Positions 10,690 to 22,652 of a DNA stretch of 64,000 bases are shown piece after piece. Source of the DNA: Phoronis australis (taxonomy: Eukaryota; Phoronida; Phoronidae); assembly GCA_002633005.1 (NCBI GenBank), contig NMRA01000167.1:683124-747123 (forward strand). Direction: 5' to 3'. Under the pieces are notes generated by a model. That model ran no database searches and was not told the origin of the DNA. It saw only the letters and a program-made list of their open reading frames with translations. Both the position numbers and the translations under genes were made by a program. Every line of letters starts with the position of its first letter. The stretch's first letter is position 1.

Positions 10690-12300
10690 GGTGATTTTGT
10701 CCTTTACATGTCCAGTCGATGGGGGTAAATACACGACCAAACTGAGTCTTGACGAATGTATGCGGGGACCTCACACGCCCCAGAAGTATGCTGGCGGTAT
10801 TTGGCGTCTTTGGGTTTTCACTATCGGCATCCTGGTTTGTAGTCTGACTCTCGTTGATCTGGGTTTGCTGAGTAGTGTATTGGGAAGGTTGAAGAACAAT
10901 ATGGCCGATACAGCTCCAATGGCTGCCAGTACCTCCATCAGTTTTGATAAAGTATGAACGTCACCGTGGCGTTTTGGCTAGCGCCAATTATTGTGCACTC
11001 TTGGTTCCCGAGGTTTAGACTGTTGACCCCTACTCTGGTACCTTTTTCCAGAGGTTGCATGTCGTTAGCATTATGTCTAAGTTCATGGTGCGTCTTCTGT
11101 TGGGCCTTGCTGTAAGACAATCGAATTCCGGCCATTTGGGGTCGGGGATGCTTGGCTGAATTAGGACGTTCGTTCGCAAGCGCTGTCCCATGAACAGTTC
11201 CTTGGGCTTGAACCACTTGCAATTGATGTTGCTCTGTAGGCCTACGTGTAGCTGAGTAGCCATAGAAACGGATCGCTATCATTTTTCAGCAGATTCTTGA
11301 TAGTTTCCACTCCTGGCGCTGCAGCACCATTATTTTGGGAGTGACGAGGGCTGCTGGTAATGTGTCTGAGATCACAATCGTGTGAAAAGTAGGCAAAATC
11401 GGCAAACTTGCTGCCGGGGTCTGTTCTCATCACGACTGGTACGCAATGACTTGCAAATTCTGATTTTAGATGGACAATTACTTCATACAACGTGTTGGAG
11501 GCGAGAGGAGCGACTTCAGGGTAGCAGGAAAAGTACTCTACCTGTAATATGTACGATCGTTTGAACTTTTCAGTAGTGTCATGACCTCACGAGGGGCTCA
11601 GTCGTTATCAGGGGATCAGAAGGCTGGCACCTAAGTCTAACAAAGGTCACACGGTTCTTTACGGCATCTTGGATATGGTGACACAATCAGGAGCACCTTG
11701 TAAAGTTGAGCTCGTTGCTGGCATATGGCAATGCCTTTGTGGCCATTGATAGCTTTAATCCAAAAATGGCGAGAGTACGCGGGCCATATTTGAGTTGTCC
11801 CTTGTCGTACGTGTTGTTGCTGAGGTGGGTCCAATGGGATCTGGCAGTCATTGGAATTTGCTTTTTGTTGTCATAGTTTTCCACGAACGTCACAAGCAAG
11901 TTGCATTCCTCGTAGGTTCTAGTCGCTATTCTCAGCTGTTCTGGGCGGTTCTTCGTTGCTGGTAGGGACAATTTAATGGCACGCACGAACGCTGTGGCTT
12001 AGTTCTCTAAGGCTCTGTCCTACCTAGCAGGTCCACCGTTGCAGATTGAGCCGCAATACCTCATCAGCATGATATAGGATGCCTGTATTCTGTATTGAAA
12101 TCCACTGATGTCATAGTTTCCTAACATTGGGTCGAGTGACTAATGATCGGTCACTATTGTGAAAGGGAGTCTGATAAGCGATCGCACGCCCACGAGACGT
12201 CCAAAGCCTCTTTCAGTCTGCGACGTGGCGCAGTATGCTTGGACGCAGTGAAACGTCACGTCTTATTGTTGCTGCAGGAATGCGAAACCCAGTCAAATCT
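10690..12300 (-). mobile_element. Ty3/gypsy pol 3' half (RNase H - integrase), degenerate
   Basis: On the minus strand, pieces in different frames match gypsy pol in the right order. There is an RNase H remnant near 12260-12110 and the integrase zinc-finger flank (INGHKGIAICQQRA) near 11740. The integrase core follows near 11530-11240, with YFSCYPEVAPL, a degraded DPGSKFADF where most copies have SDNGPQF, then SSPRHSQNNGAA. The FMGQRLRT motif lies near 11170, and a C-terminal TFVKTQFGRV stretch near 10740. Many frameshifts separate them. It may belong to the same family as 1-1850 and 18387-19300. Confidence 0.7.
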
Positions 12301-13501
12301 TTGTAGAATTTTACTCTGGATAAGTGAAGTAGCCTATTTCATTTCTTTGAGTACTGTAAAATCACCGACTGCATGAAACATTCTATAACTCTGTGGTCAA
12401 AATTATGAGAAGTCTTTGAAACTCCTGTGACAGGGATCAAAATGTGTATAAGGAAGGTTTGAGGAATTCTATGCAACACGCAGCTGAGAATGGTATTTCA
12501 TCTTTTATATGCGTATAAACAAAATATTCTCGCCGATGCTCGTCTGTCAATTTTTTATACTTTAAATCTGATTGCAAAGCGTGTCATGTCATCTAGAAGC
12601 TCGTTGATTCCTCTTCCGTGTTGCACTGACTTTGATAAGTTACGTCCGTAAAACAAACAATTGCAAACGTGAGTAAAAGCCCATTAAAAATGAAAAAAAG
12701 TCTTTGATGAATACAGCCTAAATTTGCAACTTGTATTTTTACATTTAATGAACATTTAAAAGGATTCTGGACTGCAGGTGGTATTTTCTGAGTGAATAAA
12801 AGTTTCGTCTGATGATACGCAACACTATAGGCATTATAATGTAATAGTGACAACCTGAAATCTATTTTTTTGAAAAGTATCTCGATTTTTGTTGGATTTG
12901 AATACTGCTTTTTCCTTGTAGTGGCAATTGTATTGTTCATTTGTCAATGCATATTTCAAAACTCAGGTTTGCGCTTGTTATATGCGTGTAGATGTTGGCG
13001 TAACTACATGTAGTCTTGAGTTTAAAGACATGTAATATTTTGAATGAAGTTGTTGTAGTTTACAGAGGAAAGGTAGGCGGAGGGAGCTTCGAGTTCTTTA
13101 GGGGAGTATGGGGAGCGTCTGTGGAGCCATGCAGAAATATCTAGCATATTTTGAACGACTATGAGCTATTGTTAGCATAATGGCTATAAAAGATGACATC
13201 CTACTGCTGAAGGTGCTTGTAGCTTGAACTTTTCGTGATTCTTATTTTTTGAGAATATTGCTTTTTGGTGTCATTTCAGAGTAAATTATATCTTTTCTTG
13301 AATTTTTAGACTTTGCTTAATTGTTTGGCCAATTTTACATTTGCACTAATCGCAAACAAATTGAGTTCTGTTATTGCATAGAAGGCTGTCATGTTGTGGT
13401 ATCGCGCTAATCCACCAACAACTTGTGCTCGCCTTTGGCTTTGAACTACGCTGATACTCCACTAAATCACATGTCTCTCTGTTGTTTCCACTGCAGTTTA
13501 A
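12301..13501. other. No gene seen
   Basis: AT-rich sequence. A 115-codon minus-strand frame at 12593-12940 has no recognisable domain and a composition expected by chance. Confidence 0.5.
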
Positions 13502-13829
13502 CAGGGCTCTCCCGGATTACACGGCGATAGAACTATCATTTGTCCCGGAGATAAGAAAGTGCGTGATCCTGTTTTGGAAGTCAGGCACATTTTCGTGTCT
13601 CTCTTGGGGAAGCAACGAATTTCAGACGTGCCTCCATGGGTATTTGGACAAATGGAGTAATATACATGTAATGGGGAATAAACTTGTAAAGAATGAGACA
13701 ACAACAAATAACATGTAAAACTCCCGAGTGGCATAAAAACGAGATACCAAATGTGCCTGGGGCATATTTACGGCATTGTGGGTAAATAAAGGGAGACTCG
13801 AGTGTCGCTCTGTAATCCGGGACAGCCCT
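13502..13829. mobile_element. Non-autonomous DNA element with CAGGGCT...-type inverted ends
   Basis: The left end CAGGGCTCTCCCGGATTACA is mirrored by TGTAATCCGGGACAGCCCTA at the right, giving about 20-bp inverted termini with two mismatches. The interior holds no transposase. I could not identify a target duplication. Confidence 0.65.
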
Positions 13830-14037
13830 ATCCAGTCAGTTTTGTGAGCCACTTGGTTTTCTGAAACTAATAGATGAGAGATTACATAATACCGCTGTTT
13901 AGTAAAATCATGAAAATTTTGAGACTAGGCAAGCTGAAGTCCGTGAGATGCGAACACAAAGTCGCTAATTTTTGTAAGTATTTATTCCAGTATTAGACTC
14001 AAACTGTTTTACAACAGTTTAGTGTGTTATGAGTTAG

Positions 14038-14131
14038 TGTTGTACTGGTGGTGTTTTGTCATAGTTGCTTGTGATTTCTCTGATGTCGTCTTTTTGGTTT
14101 CCAATAAAGAACTCCTTTTTACAACATAACA
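14038..14131 (+). repeat. 5' LTR of the SURL/mag-like element
   Basis: This 94-bp repeat starts TGTTGTACT and ends ACAACATAACA. It matches 17556-17651, including the shared block GTGTTTTGTCATAGTTG and the closing TTTTACAACATAACA. Confidence 0.8.
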
Positions 14132-14133
14132 AT

Positions 14134-14151
14134 TGGCGACGAAAATAATGG
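14134..14151 (+). other. Primer-binding site region
   Basis: TGGCGACGAAAATAATGG lies two bases after the 5' LTR, as in mag/SURL elements. The tRNA it pairs with was not established here. Confidence 0.55.
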
Positions 14152-14990
14152 CAGATATTTTTGAAATCATTGGCCTTATGCAACAGCACATTTTGGAACA
14201 AAGATAACCCCCTAACAGACGGCTGGAAGCCATGGCACAAAGTTTCTCACAACAGGAAAGGAACAATCATTCAGTCCCAATTCAAAAGTTTAAAGAATTT
14301 GATTCTAATGCCGAGCTCTGGATAGACTATTGGGCGAGGTTTCAAATTTCGCATTTCAATTCCACATGAAAGATTGGCTCAGATTTTTTTCTGACAAACC
14401 CAGTCATCTTCAGTTTACAAGCTTCTATGTATCCTAGCAAAACAATTGAGTCCTCCGAAGGAAATTAGCCAGTAGCAATTTATGTCAGAACAATTCGTTG
14501 AAAAACGTGTTAGTGTTCGAGAACCACTCAAACTCTGGACTGAAACTAAACGTAAATCTGGTGAGAGTTTCCAAGAGTTAGTGGCTAGAATCAGACAAGT
14601 TGCGACTCAGTGTGATTTCTTGTCCATCAAAGATTCGCAAGAAAGCAATGAGAACAAGATTTGTCAAGATTAATTATGAAGCAGCGCTGAAATCGTAGTT
14701 CAAAATTAAAGATGGTAAAGTTTCCTTCGCAAAAGCAGTTGAAGTGGCTATGGAAATTGAAGAGGCATCCAGTGTGGCACAGACATGGTTTACGGAGATC
14801 CAGTACTTAAATTGCAAAGGGAAAGAAGGAAGACAGTAAGCAAAACGAAGCACAGAAACACGGTGATTTTCCAAAGGGAACATGTTCCCGTTGTGGAAAA
14901 AAAGGATCACGCTGCAAAGGATTGCCGTTTCAAGGACGTTGAATGCCACTTCTGTCATATGAAGGAACACTTTTGGCAAAAGGGTAAAGT
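14148..14990 (+). pseudogene. gag of the SURL/mag-like element, frameshifted
   Basis: Starts at the ATG at 14148, but that frame stops after 18 codons. Later pieces in other frames match mag-type gag: PIQKFKEFDSNAELWIDYW, then ESFQELVARIRQVATQCDF, then a zinc-knuckle pair (CSRCGKK..., then DHAAKDCRFKDVECHFC) split by a frameshift near 14905. The knuckles would bind RNA in a working copy. Confidence 0.7.
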
Positions 14991-15079
14991 ACGCCAACTT
15001 TTACTTCCACCATTTCTGCGGAAACAGTTGGTCAGTTTAATAACATAACAGATCGCGATCCTATTCAAATACTGTTGCA

Positions 15080-15180
15080 AATTATTGGTAGAGATTTGTT
15101 GTGCGATGTTGATTCGGGATCGCAAGATAATTTCATTTCAAAGCAGACTTGGGCAAATTTGAGCAAAACCAAACCTCAAC
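15080..15180 (+). pseudogene. Retropepsin fragment
   Basis: LLCDVDSGSQDNFISKQTW contains the DSG active-site loop followed by the FIS strand of mag-type proteases. It lies between gag and RT and no full-length frame remains. Confidence 0.65.
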
Positions 15181-15395
15181 GCTAGTCACAGCAAATATTG
15201 TGCAGGGAATGGCCAGTCACTTCCAGTCATAGGAATCTTCAAGCCTGAAGTTTGCGTGGTAAGTCAGCCTAAAATACATTGGATATTTGGATATTGTTGT
15301 CGGCAAAAATGTTTTAAATCTTGTAGAGCAGTTCGGGGATACGCCAACACAAGACATATGTTACTTCGCCTTGCGGTTTTCAGTTATAAGAGAAA

Positions 15396-16186
15396 GTGAA
15401 TGTTCTACACTCGCAAACAGGAGTAGACATACATGTAAGCCTACAGAAAGGATGCAAAGAACTTTGTAAACAATTACGTGATATGTTTAAGCCAGAACCT
15501 GGTGGTTTGAATAATTTTGAACTGGAAGTAAAATTTAAGTCGAACGCCAAGCCACAGTATTACAAGCCTTGTACTGTACCATACATGTATGCATTGCTTG
15601 AGGATTTAAATCTTGCTTGTGAAGAAGGTATCAAGGGCAGAGTATGGGAGAAATCTCGATTCAGTGATTATCATACACCAGTTGTCTCTATACAGAAACC
15701 TCATTGTCTGCACAAAAAGAACTGGAAATTGCGTGCTTGTGGTGATTATTTTGCTACCGGAAATTCACAGTTGGAGACGCATCGACATCCGATAGTTCTA
15801 CTGAGGGCCTGGTGAGAAAACTGAGTGGTAACCATTTCTTTACAAAACGTGATTTAGCTGATGGATGTAACCAGATTAAATAAGCTCCTGAAAGTCAAAG
15901 ACCACTAGCGCTATCTACTCATCAAGGAGTTCTTTTACAAAAACGCCTACATTTTGGCATTAGTTCTGCTCCAGAGCATTTCCAAGAACTAATGGAAAAG
16001 TTAACAGGTGATCTTCGAGGAGTTGCAGTATACCTTGATGACAGTTTAGTCACTGGTAAGAATGCTACTGAACAATTAAGCAATTTGCGTGCATTATCGC
16101 AATGGTTGCAACACAAAGGACTGCGATGCAGAAAAGAAAAATGTTGTTTTGCACATCAACAGTTGAATAGCTTGAACATTCACTGA
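15396..16186 (+). pseudogene. Reverse transcriptase of the SURL/mag-like element
   Basis: Two open pieces (15396-15815 and 15992-16186) and the sequence between them cover most RT motifs. These are a YHTPVVSI block with LRACGDYFATGN (motif A-type sheet), the HQGVL..RLHFGISSAPEHFQ block and the catalytic YLDD in VAVYLDDSLVTG. The region after GLRCRKEKCCFA is frameshifted. Stops near 15880 separate the two halves, so no functional enzyme would be made. Confidence 0.75.
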
Positions 16187-16789
16187 CGCAAATGGGTAAT
16201 AATTAAGATTCAAAGGTTGATGCAGAACTTAAGATGCCACCACCTAAAGACGTGGCAAGTCTACACTCTTTTCTTGGTTCGTTGCAATTCTAGGGAAAAT
16301 TTATTAAAACCAGTTTCCGCTCATTCTGAACTACTAAATCGGTCAGTTCTATTATAGGAAGACTTTGAACAGCGTATCAATGCCGATTTTTTTCGTTGTT
16401 ATGGACAGTAAAATAGATGTGAGAGTTTTCTGTCAAAATACACTAACCGGAAACTGAAATTGGCAATTTAGGAGAGTGGCACCTCCTCTAGGATACTACG
16501 CAAGAAAATGTTGGAGCTGCGAATCTGTTGTCTATAATCTATGTTGAAACAAATAAGTCTTCAACTAGACCCTGTTAATACAAGTTCGCTCACTAAAGGA
16601 TCACGAAAGGATTCTGTTATTTCAATGGTCATGCGCATGCGCGAACCCAGCCTTTACTATGGGGGGGCTCGAATTTCTGACGATGTGGACCTTTTGCTGA
16701 CAAAACGCGGGAGGACTAACAAAAAACGGGGTACCACATTTATTAATGACCTTTGTCTCGTTTTTTTTTTTGATTTTTGTTTCTCTGAG

Positions 16790-17514
16790 GCGGACCTTGA
16801 GGATCTAGAAAGACGATGTAGGTCATGTGCTGAATACCGAAATAAGCCATCCAAAGCTGTTGTTCATCAAAGGATGCTTCCAGAAAAGCCATGGAGTCGT
16901 TTTCATTTGAATCATGCATTCGATTTTCTTGGGTCTAATACATGTAGGTTAGTACTCGTGGACGCGTACAGCAAGTATCCTTGTAATCATCCTACGTCGT
17001 CAGTATCATCCAAAGCAACCACAGATATTTTGGTTATCCACATACAATAGTGACTGGCAATGCGACGCCATTCGTTTCAGAAGAGTTTCAGGTTTGGTGT
17101 CGCGAGCGTGGTATCGTCTAGCCTACAGGAGCGTCATAACATCCGGCTACTACCGGATCTGCCGAGAGAGTTGTTCAGCCTTTTAAACAATCTTTGAAAA
17201 AATCAGCATCCCAGCCGAGGAAAGCTTTACAAGAGCTTCTTATTATAAAATACAGACGCATTCCGTTGGATTCAGGCTATACGCCGAGTGAACTTCCAAA
17301 CGGTCGTCAAATACGTTGTAAGCTATATGCTTTACTACCTTCTCCTGTGCACGCCGCTCGAGGCAAACAATCATTACAGACCACAAAAGGCACAGTACTG
17401 TACATGAAAGGAAGTGCATTCGCTTCTCGTTTGACTTCTCCGCATCCCGTGTTGGGTCAGAATGCTATGCGCATTACTGTGGAGACGAATAGCGCCGGGC
17501 AAACCCAAGGCTGA
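16790..17514 (+). pseudogene. Integrase of the SURL/mag-like element
   Basis: The zinc-finger tail CRSCAEYRNKPSKA, the PEKPWSRFHL strand and LVLVDAYSKYP match mag integrases. The first catalytic Asp position reads N (RFHLNHA in place of R.HID.A) and the second reads G (VTGNATPF in place of V.DNG..F). The Glu is kept (TGSAERVVQPFK). Stops lie near 17048, 17128 and 17140. The downstream SELPNGRQIR matches the usual end of the domain. Confidence 0.7.
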
Positions 17515-17544
17515 AAGACTTAAAAAGAAGCAGATTTTTCGATT

Positions 17545-17555
17545 GGAAGGGGAGG
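17545..17555 (+). other. Polypurine tract
   Basis: GGAAGGGGAGG immediately precedes the 3' LTR, as required for plus-strand priming. Confidence 0.7.
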
Positions 17556-17651
17556 TGTTGTAGTAGTAGTGTTTTGTCATAGTTGTTCTTGGTGTCACTC
17601 TGGTGTCATCGTCATGGTTGCCAATGAAGAACTCCCTTTTACAACATAACA
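17556..17651 (+). repeat. 3' LTR of the SURL/mag-like element
   Basis: This 96-bp repeat starts TGTTGTAGT and ends ACAACATAACA. Its differences from the 5' LTR are scattered, showing the insertion is not recent. Confidence 0.8.
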
Positions 17652-17783
17652 GTGAAGATGGAATTTGTATTCAGGGAAATGTCCCAATTACTTCTGTAGT
17701 TAGAAGGGAGTTGTGAGATTGTACAGAGGTTTGCCTTTTTATATTGTCCAAATGTGGTGTGGTGTGGTGCCTCTGTTTTCAGT

Positions 17784-17790
17784 TCACACA

Positions 17791-17855
<65 letters not shown>

Positions 17856-17878
17856 ACAGACATTCACACTCACACACA
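17784..17878. repeat. (CA)n microsatellite
   Basis: A CA tract of about 90 bp with a few interruptions. His/Thr-rich open frames across it are artefacts. Confidence 0.95.
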
Positions 17879-18046
17879 AGCTTTTCCTTCCTATTTCTAT
17901 CACGTTTCACTTTCCTACATTCACGCTTCCCATTTTTCATGAAAGGGCTGTAAACAGAGGTTGTTGCAGCTAAGCATTTTTGTGTTTTATGATAGTTAAG
18001 ACCAGTTTAATCAAGGTTGCGAAACTCAATTATAGATAGGAAAAAA

Positions 18047-18292
18047 GGACCCGTTCCAATAAACCTGCCTCACCTGAGACATATCTTGGAATTCAGAGTC
18101 AATTTTAAAATAAAACTTAAATTTGCCTGAAGTCCGCTTAACAAGTAAGATAAGTTTGACTTAAATCTTAACATAAGTTTTATCTTAATTTTGACTAACT
18201 AATCGAATTTGAAATTTTCAGAGTTTAGAAGTTGACGCAAACCTTAGACGTTAGTTAAAAAGGAACTGAGACGAGTTTCTTGGAACGGGCCC
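18047..18292. mobile_element. MITE with GGRCCCGTTCCAAKAAAC termini
   Basis: Left end GGACCCGTTCCAATAAAC is mirrored by GTTTCTTGGAACGGGCCC. The 246-bp interior is AT-rich and non-coding. A related half-copy begins GTGTTCCAAGAAACTGACTTAAA near 50865. Confidence 0.7.
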
Positions 18293-18386
18293 ATGGTCTA
18301 TTTATAGATATTCAGGCTACAACCCAACAATGACAACAGTTATGTGTAAAGAACAAGAAAATGTCGTAGCTATAATCCTTTCTCTC

Positions 18387-19300
18387 TCACCAAGTTTTTA
18401 ATAAATCAAACCAAGAACGTATGCCATTCAGCCTGGTAGTAGCAGGGAAGTGTATGATTGCATTGAGGCACTTTAAAGTGGAACGAACACAATTGGAAGT
18501 GATTTCAAATCCAACAAACTCGACTTCGTCCTTGGCAAACACGGGTGTGTCTTGGTTAAGGACGATCATATGGTGCCCACAGATGTCAATCCGTTGAAAT
18601 GCTTGGAAGAAACGCATTTGGTGTGATTGGGTACGTGGGACACTATTTCATCATAGTGTCTAGTGTATCCATCTCCAGATGCTGTCTTGCAGCGGTAACT
18701 ACACCAAGATGTAAATGTCGTGAGGTGACGGTCTTACTCTTTGATTGGTACGCTGTGTTTTTTTTCTGATCATTCGGGACTGACCTTGTCTGGTAAAATG
18801 GAGACAGAGTGTGACGTGTTTCAAGAGTTGTACATTTACATGAATGTTTATTGAGGGGTTGAAATCCGACTGATCGTCGCGAGAGTCCAGACTGTTTCAC
18901 CATGTTGTGACACCAAGTAATAGGCTCGTCAATTGGCACTGGCTCGACGACGCCAAGCCTGATATCTTGGTCTAGTGCGGCCGTTAAACTATCCTACCAA
19001 TGAAGTGGGGTCGGGTATGGGGGTATGGAGTGCAAATTGTTAATCGTTGTCGCCCACCATAAGCGGTAGGGGTTCATGGTGAAATACACCTGAGCGATAA
19101 AAGTCCATCAGGTCCATTGTAGCATTTCCCTGTTCATATCGTTGGCTGAGAATGGGAGATAGTTGCCAGGGGTGGTGGCCGCTGGCGTTGTACACATTTT
19201 CAAAGTGATGTAAGTCCACTCTGGTTAGGACTTTCTCGTACAGTCCTTATATCAGAAGTGTTTACCTCTGCCCCTGCGAGCTGTTGCTATTGAAGGATTC
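18387..19300 (-). mobile_element. Ty3/gypsy reverse transcriptase fragment
   Basis: On the minus strand, the VRLG.VEPVP.DEPITWCH block (near 18950-18900) gives the RT start. Next come SVGFQPLNKHS and ETRHTLSPFYQTRSVP (near 18870-18770), then after a break the RT tail DEVEFVGFEIT and IRSWFDLL (18510-18390). The FVGFEIT...IRSWFGL pattern is typical of gypsy elements in aquatic invertebrates. Bases 18900-19260 repeat 1-330. The catalytic YxDD segment is missing between the two halves. Confidence 0.75.
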
Positions 19301-20059
19301 CTTCACTTCTTTATTGGGAAGTCGAATTTGTGCATGCTCAGTAATGCCTAAGATTTTCTTGAAAGCAGATGGTTACACAGCAAAATCGTGTTGTGACATT
19401 TTAAAAACCCACTCTAAATCCCACGGCAGTTAATGCGCACGCTCCAATTTTTACCGCGCTCGCTAGGTGATGTGACTTCATCATCTCAATTTTTAAAATA
19501 TAGGCCAAAGGTGAGCCATTGCGGTGTTGTCAGTCAAATGTTCGTTTCCAAAATGTCACCACTTATACTTGTCTTTAATTGGCGTTACTTGAAACTGTTT
19601 GTATTTCAATGAATTATTGTTTGTATTTGATAAAAATAAATGCTGTTGATATGACATTTAATAGTCTTTGTGCACATTTTTGATATTTTAATGTTTAACA
19701 ACACGGCAAATGCACGGCTGGTTCCCGGCAGCACGTACGCAAAGGGCGGGAACCGGTAGGATCGCAACTTCTGACCTTCGGCCTGGTTAAAAAGAATGAA
19801 AATTTTGATTTCACGATTTTGGGAACTGAAATAGGGACTGATCGAAGAAAAAGTTTCATAACGGGAGTATTTGTTCGAGTTGGAAGGACTTAAACACATC
19901 GACAACCTCCTAAGGTGTTCTTCTATGCGCAATAGGTATTTATAACAACGTGACTTTGATGGTTTAGTCGGTGCGAGGCATAATTCGCCGAAAAGCTTCC
20001 GGCGTACAGAGCGCCTATAGCCTCAGCATCGCCTCTGGTTCGGGCCAACAGAGGCGATG
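19301..20059. repeat. Dispersed repeat with FWEL-type coding remnant
   Basis: Bases 19815-19920 translate to an FWELK.GLIEEKVS-like series with two stops and resemble 41232-41300. Bases 19970-20010 (GAGGCATAATTCGCC...GGCGTAC) match 41000-41040 in inverted orientation. This is a shared repeat family. No intact gene is seen. Confidence 0.5.
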
Positions 20060-21869
20060 GTCATTGCCTAATGCTGATGTTGAAAACATAGCCACAGCAC
20101 GTCTCGTGGAGTTAGCTCTAAAGTCTTTTAAACCATGGAAGTCCCCTTGACTAGACATGATATATCCTATAATGTTGCAAGAAGCTGGGATACTACTATT
20201 CCAAATACTCACATCAACTTACAAAGCCAGTCTTGGACTAGGTTATGTCCCTAAGACTTGGACTGAAGCTAGAGTAGTCTTCATTCCTAAACCAGGGAAG
20301 AACTCATACCTTTTGGCTGAATCATTTAGGCCTATAACCTTAACATCCTTTCTTCTCAACGGACTGGAAAGGCTCATCCTGTGGCATCTTGATAAACAAG
20401 GAATACAGAACAAACTTCAGAACAACCAGTATGCTTACAGGCCTGGCTTCTCTACGGAGACCGCTCTACGTCATCTGGTTGCTAGGCTTGAAAGGGCCTT
20501 CATTGATCTTGTTAGTGTTTTCAGCAATATTAAGCATGATGCCATTCGGATTGCACTGAACCACTTTAAAGTGAATAGGTGCCTTACCAGGTGGATCATT
20601 AACATGCTTGGAAGTCAATCTGTGATTGCTTGTCTAGACGTTGTGAGATTGGCGGTTCGCATCACCAGAGGAACACCTCAGGGTGGCGCTGCCTCACCCA
20701 CACTCTTTAACATGGTTATAGATGGTTTTCTTCGACAATTGTCTACTGAAATGGGTCCAAGCTTGTATGCTGAAGCCTATGCAGATGATATTATTCTCAG
20801 TGTGTCTAGCATCACTCCTGACACATGTCGCTATCTTGCTCAAAGAGCACTGAATACAACAGCCACATGGGCCAAGTCAGTTGGCGTAAACATTAGTGTT
20901 AGAAAACAAAGGTGATGATGTTCACTTGGAAGCTTAAATGGTCAATGCGGCCTTTAACGCTGAATGGTAAACATCTTGATCTTGTAGACAAGGCGACTTA
21001 CTTAGGTGTCGTTTTACACCATTGTCTTTCCTAGACCCGCGTATTACAGAAAAAAATCTCAAAAGCCAAATCTGCATTAGTGAGATGCAGTCGTGCGGTT
21101 GGTAAAACTTCGGAAATGTCTCCCAAGAATATGTTCGGGATTTATACTGCTGTTATCCGTCCTACATGTATAATGTCCTATGCTGCGTCGATATGGGTCT
21201 AACAGTATTAAAACTGATGACAATTATCAACAAACTTAGGCAGCTGCAACGTCTAGCTTGTCTCTGCATAACCTCTGCTTTTCCAGGAACGCCTTCTGCA
21301 GCCCTAGAAATGCTAATCGGTCTTCCACCACTGTACATATACATGTACCTTGAGGGTGAAGCTGCATGTGCTGCACTTCGTCTCAGAAAAAAATGATCAG
21401 TGGGTGAAAACTAACATCCCTGACTCCCTTGCACACAGAAGCCACAGGAATGTTTGCAATAAGCTAATGGCCAAGACTGGGCAACTATGGAACATGCCTA
21501 GTGATGTCCAGGTCACAGCTTTAAATCATACAAACAATTTCTTTACGGAAATTTGCGATGGATGGCCTACCGCAGAACAAAGAATGGTTTATTATACGGA
21601 CGGCTCTAAACTGGAAAATGGCCAGACAGGTGCTGGGGTCTACTTTCCAAGACATAATGTTGCAGATGCAGAAAACTGGGTATCGCTAGGCAATCTTGCC
21701 ACGGTGTTTCAGGCTGAGATCACTGCAATTAATAGAGCTGCTCCACTGGCACAACAATATAACACTGAGCTTGGCAATCGGCCAATTACCATCTTTTCAA
21801 ATAGCCATGCAGCAATAAAAGCCTTAAAAAACTAAGGGTCAACTCTCGTTGTGTTAATGCTTGTATTAA
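20060..21869 (+). mobile_element. RNase H-bearing non-LTR retrotransposon, 5' part (RT + start of RNase H)
   Basis: The RT reads from SFKPWKSP (near 20130) through FRPITLTSFLLNGLERL, YAYRPGFSTETAL, GTPQGGAASPTLFN and the catalytic YADDI. These are motifs of I/Jockey-superfamily elements. An RNase H domain follows, with YYTDGSK, VFQAEITAI and SNSHAAIKAL. The RT is open over 252 codons, but a stop replaces the Gly codon in KSPG (near 20148) and frameshifts lie near 20910, 21040 and 21830. The third RNase H Asp is N (SNS for SDS). The 5' end is truncated. The RNase H domain is completed at 26904 onward, beyond the nested insertion. Confidence 0.85.
21866..21869. repeat. TTAA target duplication, left
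   Basis: TTAA directly precedes the GTATCAGTCCACG terminus. It is matched by TTAA at 26900-26903. Confidence 0.75.
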
Positions 21870-22652
21870 GTATCAGTCCACGGATCCACCGACCACTGTA
21901 CAGCCAAAAAGCGGCAAGGTGGGGGGTCAACCATTCAGATCCATGTTTAGTCTGATAAATCACATTAGGGATGAGAGAAAATGGGTGAAGTATGACACCA
22001 CAAAGTTTGGTGGTTTAGGAGATACATGGGAAGTGTTCTTGGGGGCAAAATGAGGCAATTTCTTGCTGTGGAATGAGTCATTTTTGACCAAATTTTCTAC
22101 TCCAGTTTCTGCTTCAAACAGAATCGTTTCTGAACAATTTTGATATCACATGATAGGTTCATGACCAATGTCAGTAAAAACGGCACCGACACTGCAATAT
22201 CGGTTACCATGGTAACACTGCAACTGTTTCCGTGGAGGTACATTTCCGTCTTGTGAAAAACCAGCAGTAAGCTGTACCCTTATAGCGAAGCTGCCCCCGC
22301 AAGAAAACTAAAAATAATAACATGGACATGTAGAAGACTCCATGCCCTTGAAATTAATACAATAAAAACTTTGTCAGCGCTTCAGGCAGGCTTGGTAATA
22401 GGTGTCTGAATTTCACTATTTTCAGACCGCGTATGTGTATTTGTCATGTTAAACCAGTCACTAGTTGTGCGCCGTTTCTACGCATTAATATGCCGTGGTA
22501 TAAAACAACAATTAAAACAATTGGTTTGCTTAAATGTTTTTAATTAATTTTAAGGACACTAGCATTTCCCAATAAATAATGAAATTATACTAAATTTGTT
22601 CATCCAATTCGTCTGAATACCAAACTAAAGCTTACAATGCGTTAGTTGAATG

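Larger units (their letters stand above)
14038..17651 (+). mobile_element. SURL/mag-like Ty3 LTR retrotransposon, near complete but inactive
   Basis: The element has matching LTRs (14038-14131 and 17556-17651), a primer-binding region starting TGGCGACGAAAA just after the 5' LTR, and a purine tract GGAAGGGGAGG just before the 3' LTR. Between them lie gag, protease, RT and integrase sequences in the usual Ty3 order. The TGGCGACGA leader and the RT sequence resemble the mag/SURL clade of sea urchins and insects. The LTRs are unusually short. Frameshifts and stops interrupt every domain, and two integrase catalytic residues are lost. The flanks GTTAG and GTGAA are only partly alike, so the target duplication has decayed or never formed. 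Confidence 0.8.

Noticed and set aside
12593-12940. 115-codon minus-strand ORF
   Set aside because: AT-rich, no domain, no splice sites or neighbours to support it.
14038-17660. Intact 5-bp target duplication around the SURL-like element
   Set aside because: The flanks read GTTAG and GTGAA and do not match well enough to claim one.
17713-17973. His/Thr-rich ORFs
   Set aside because: They are translations of the (CA)n tract in three frames. The same applies to the (GT)n frames at 5019-5299.
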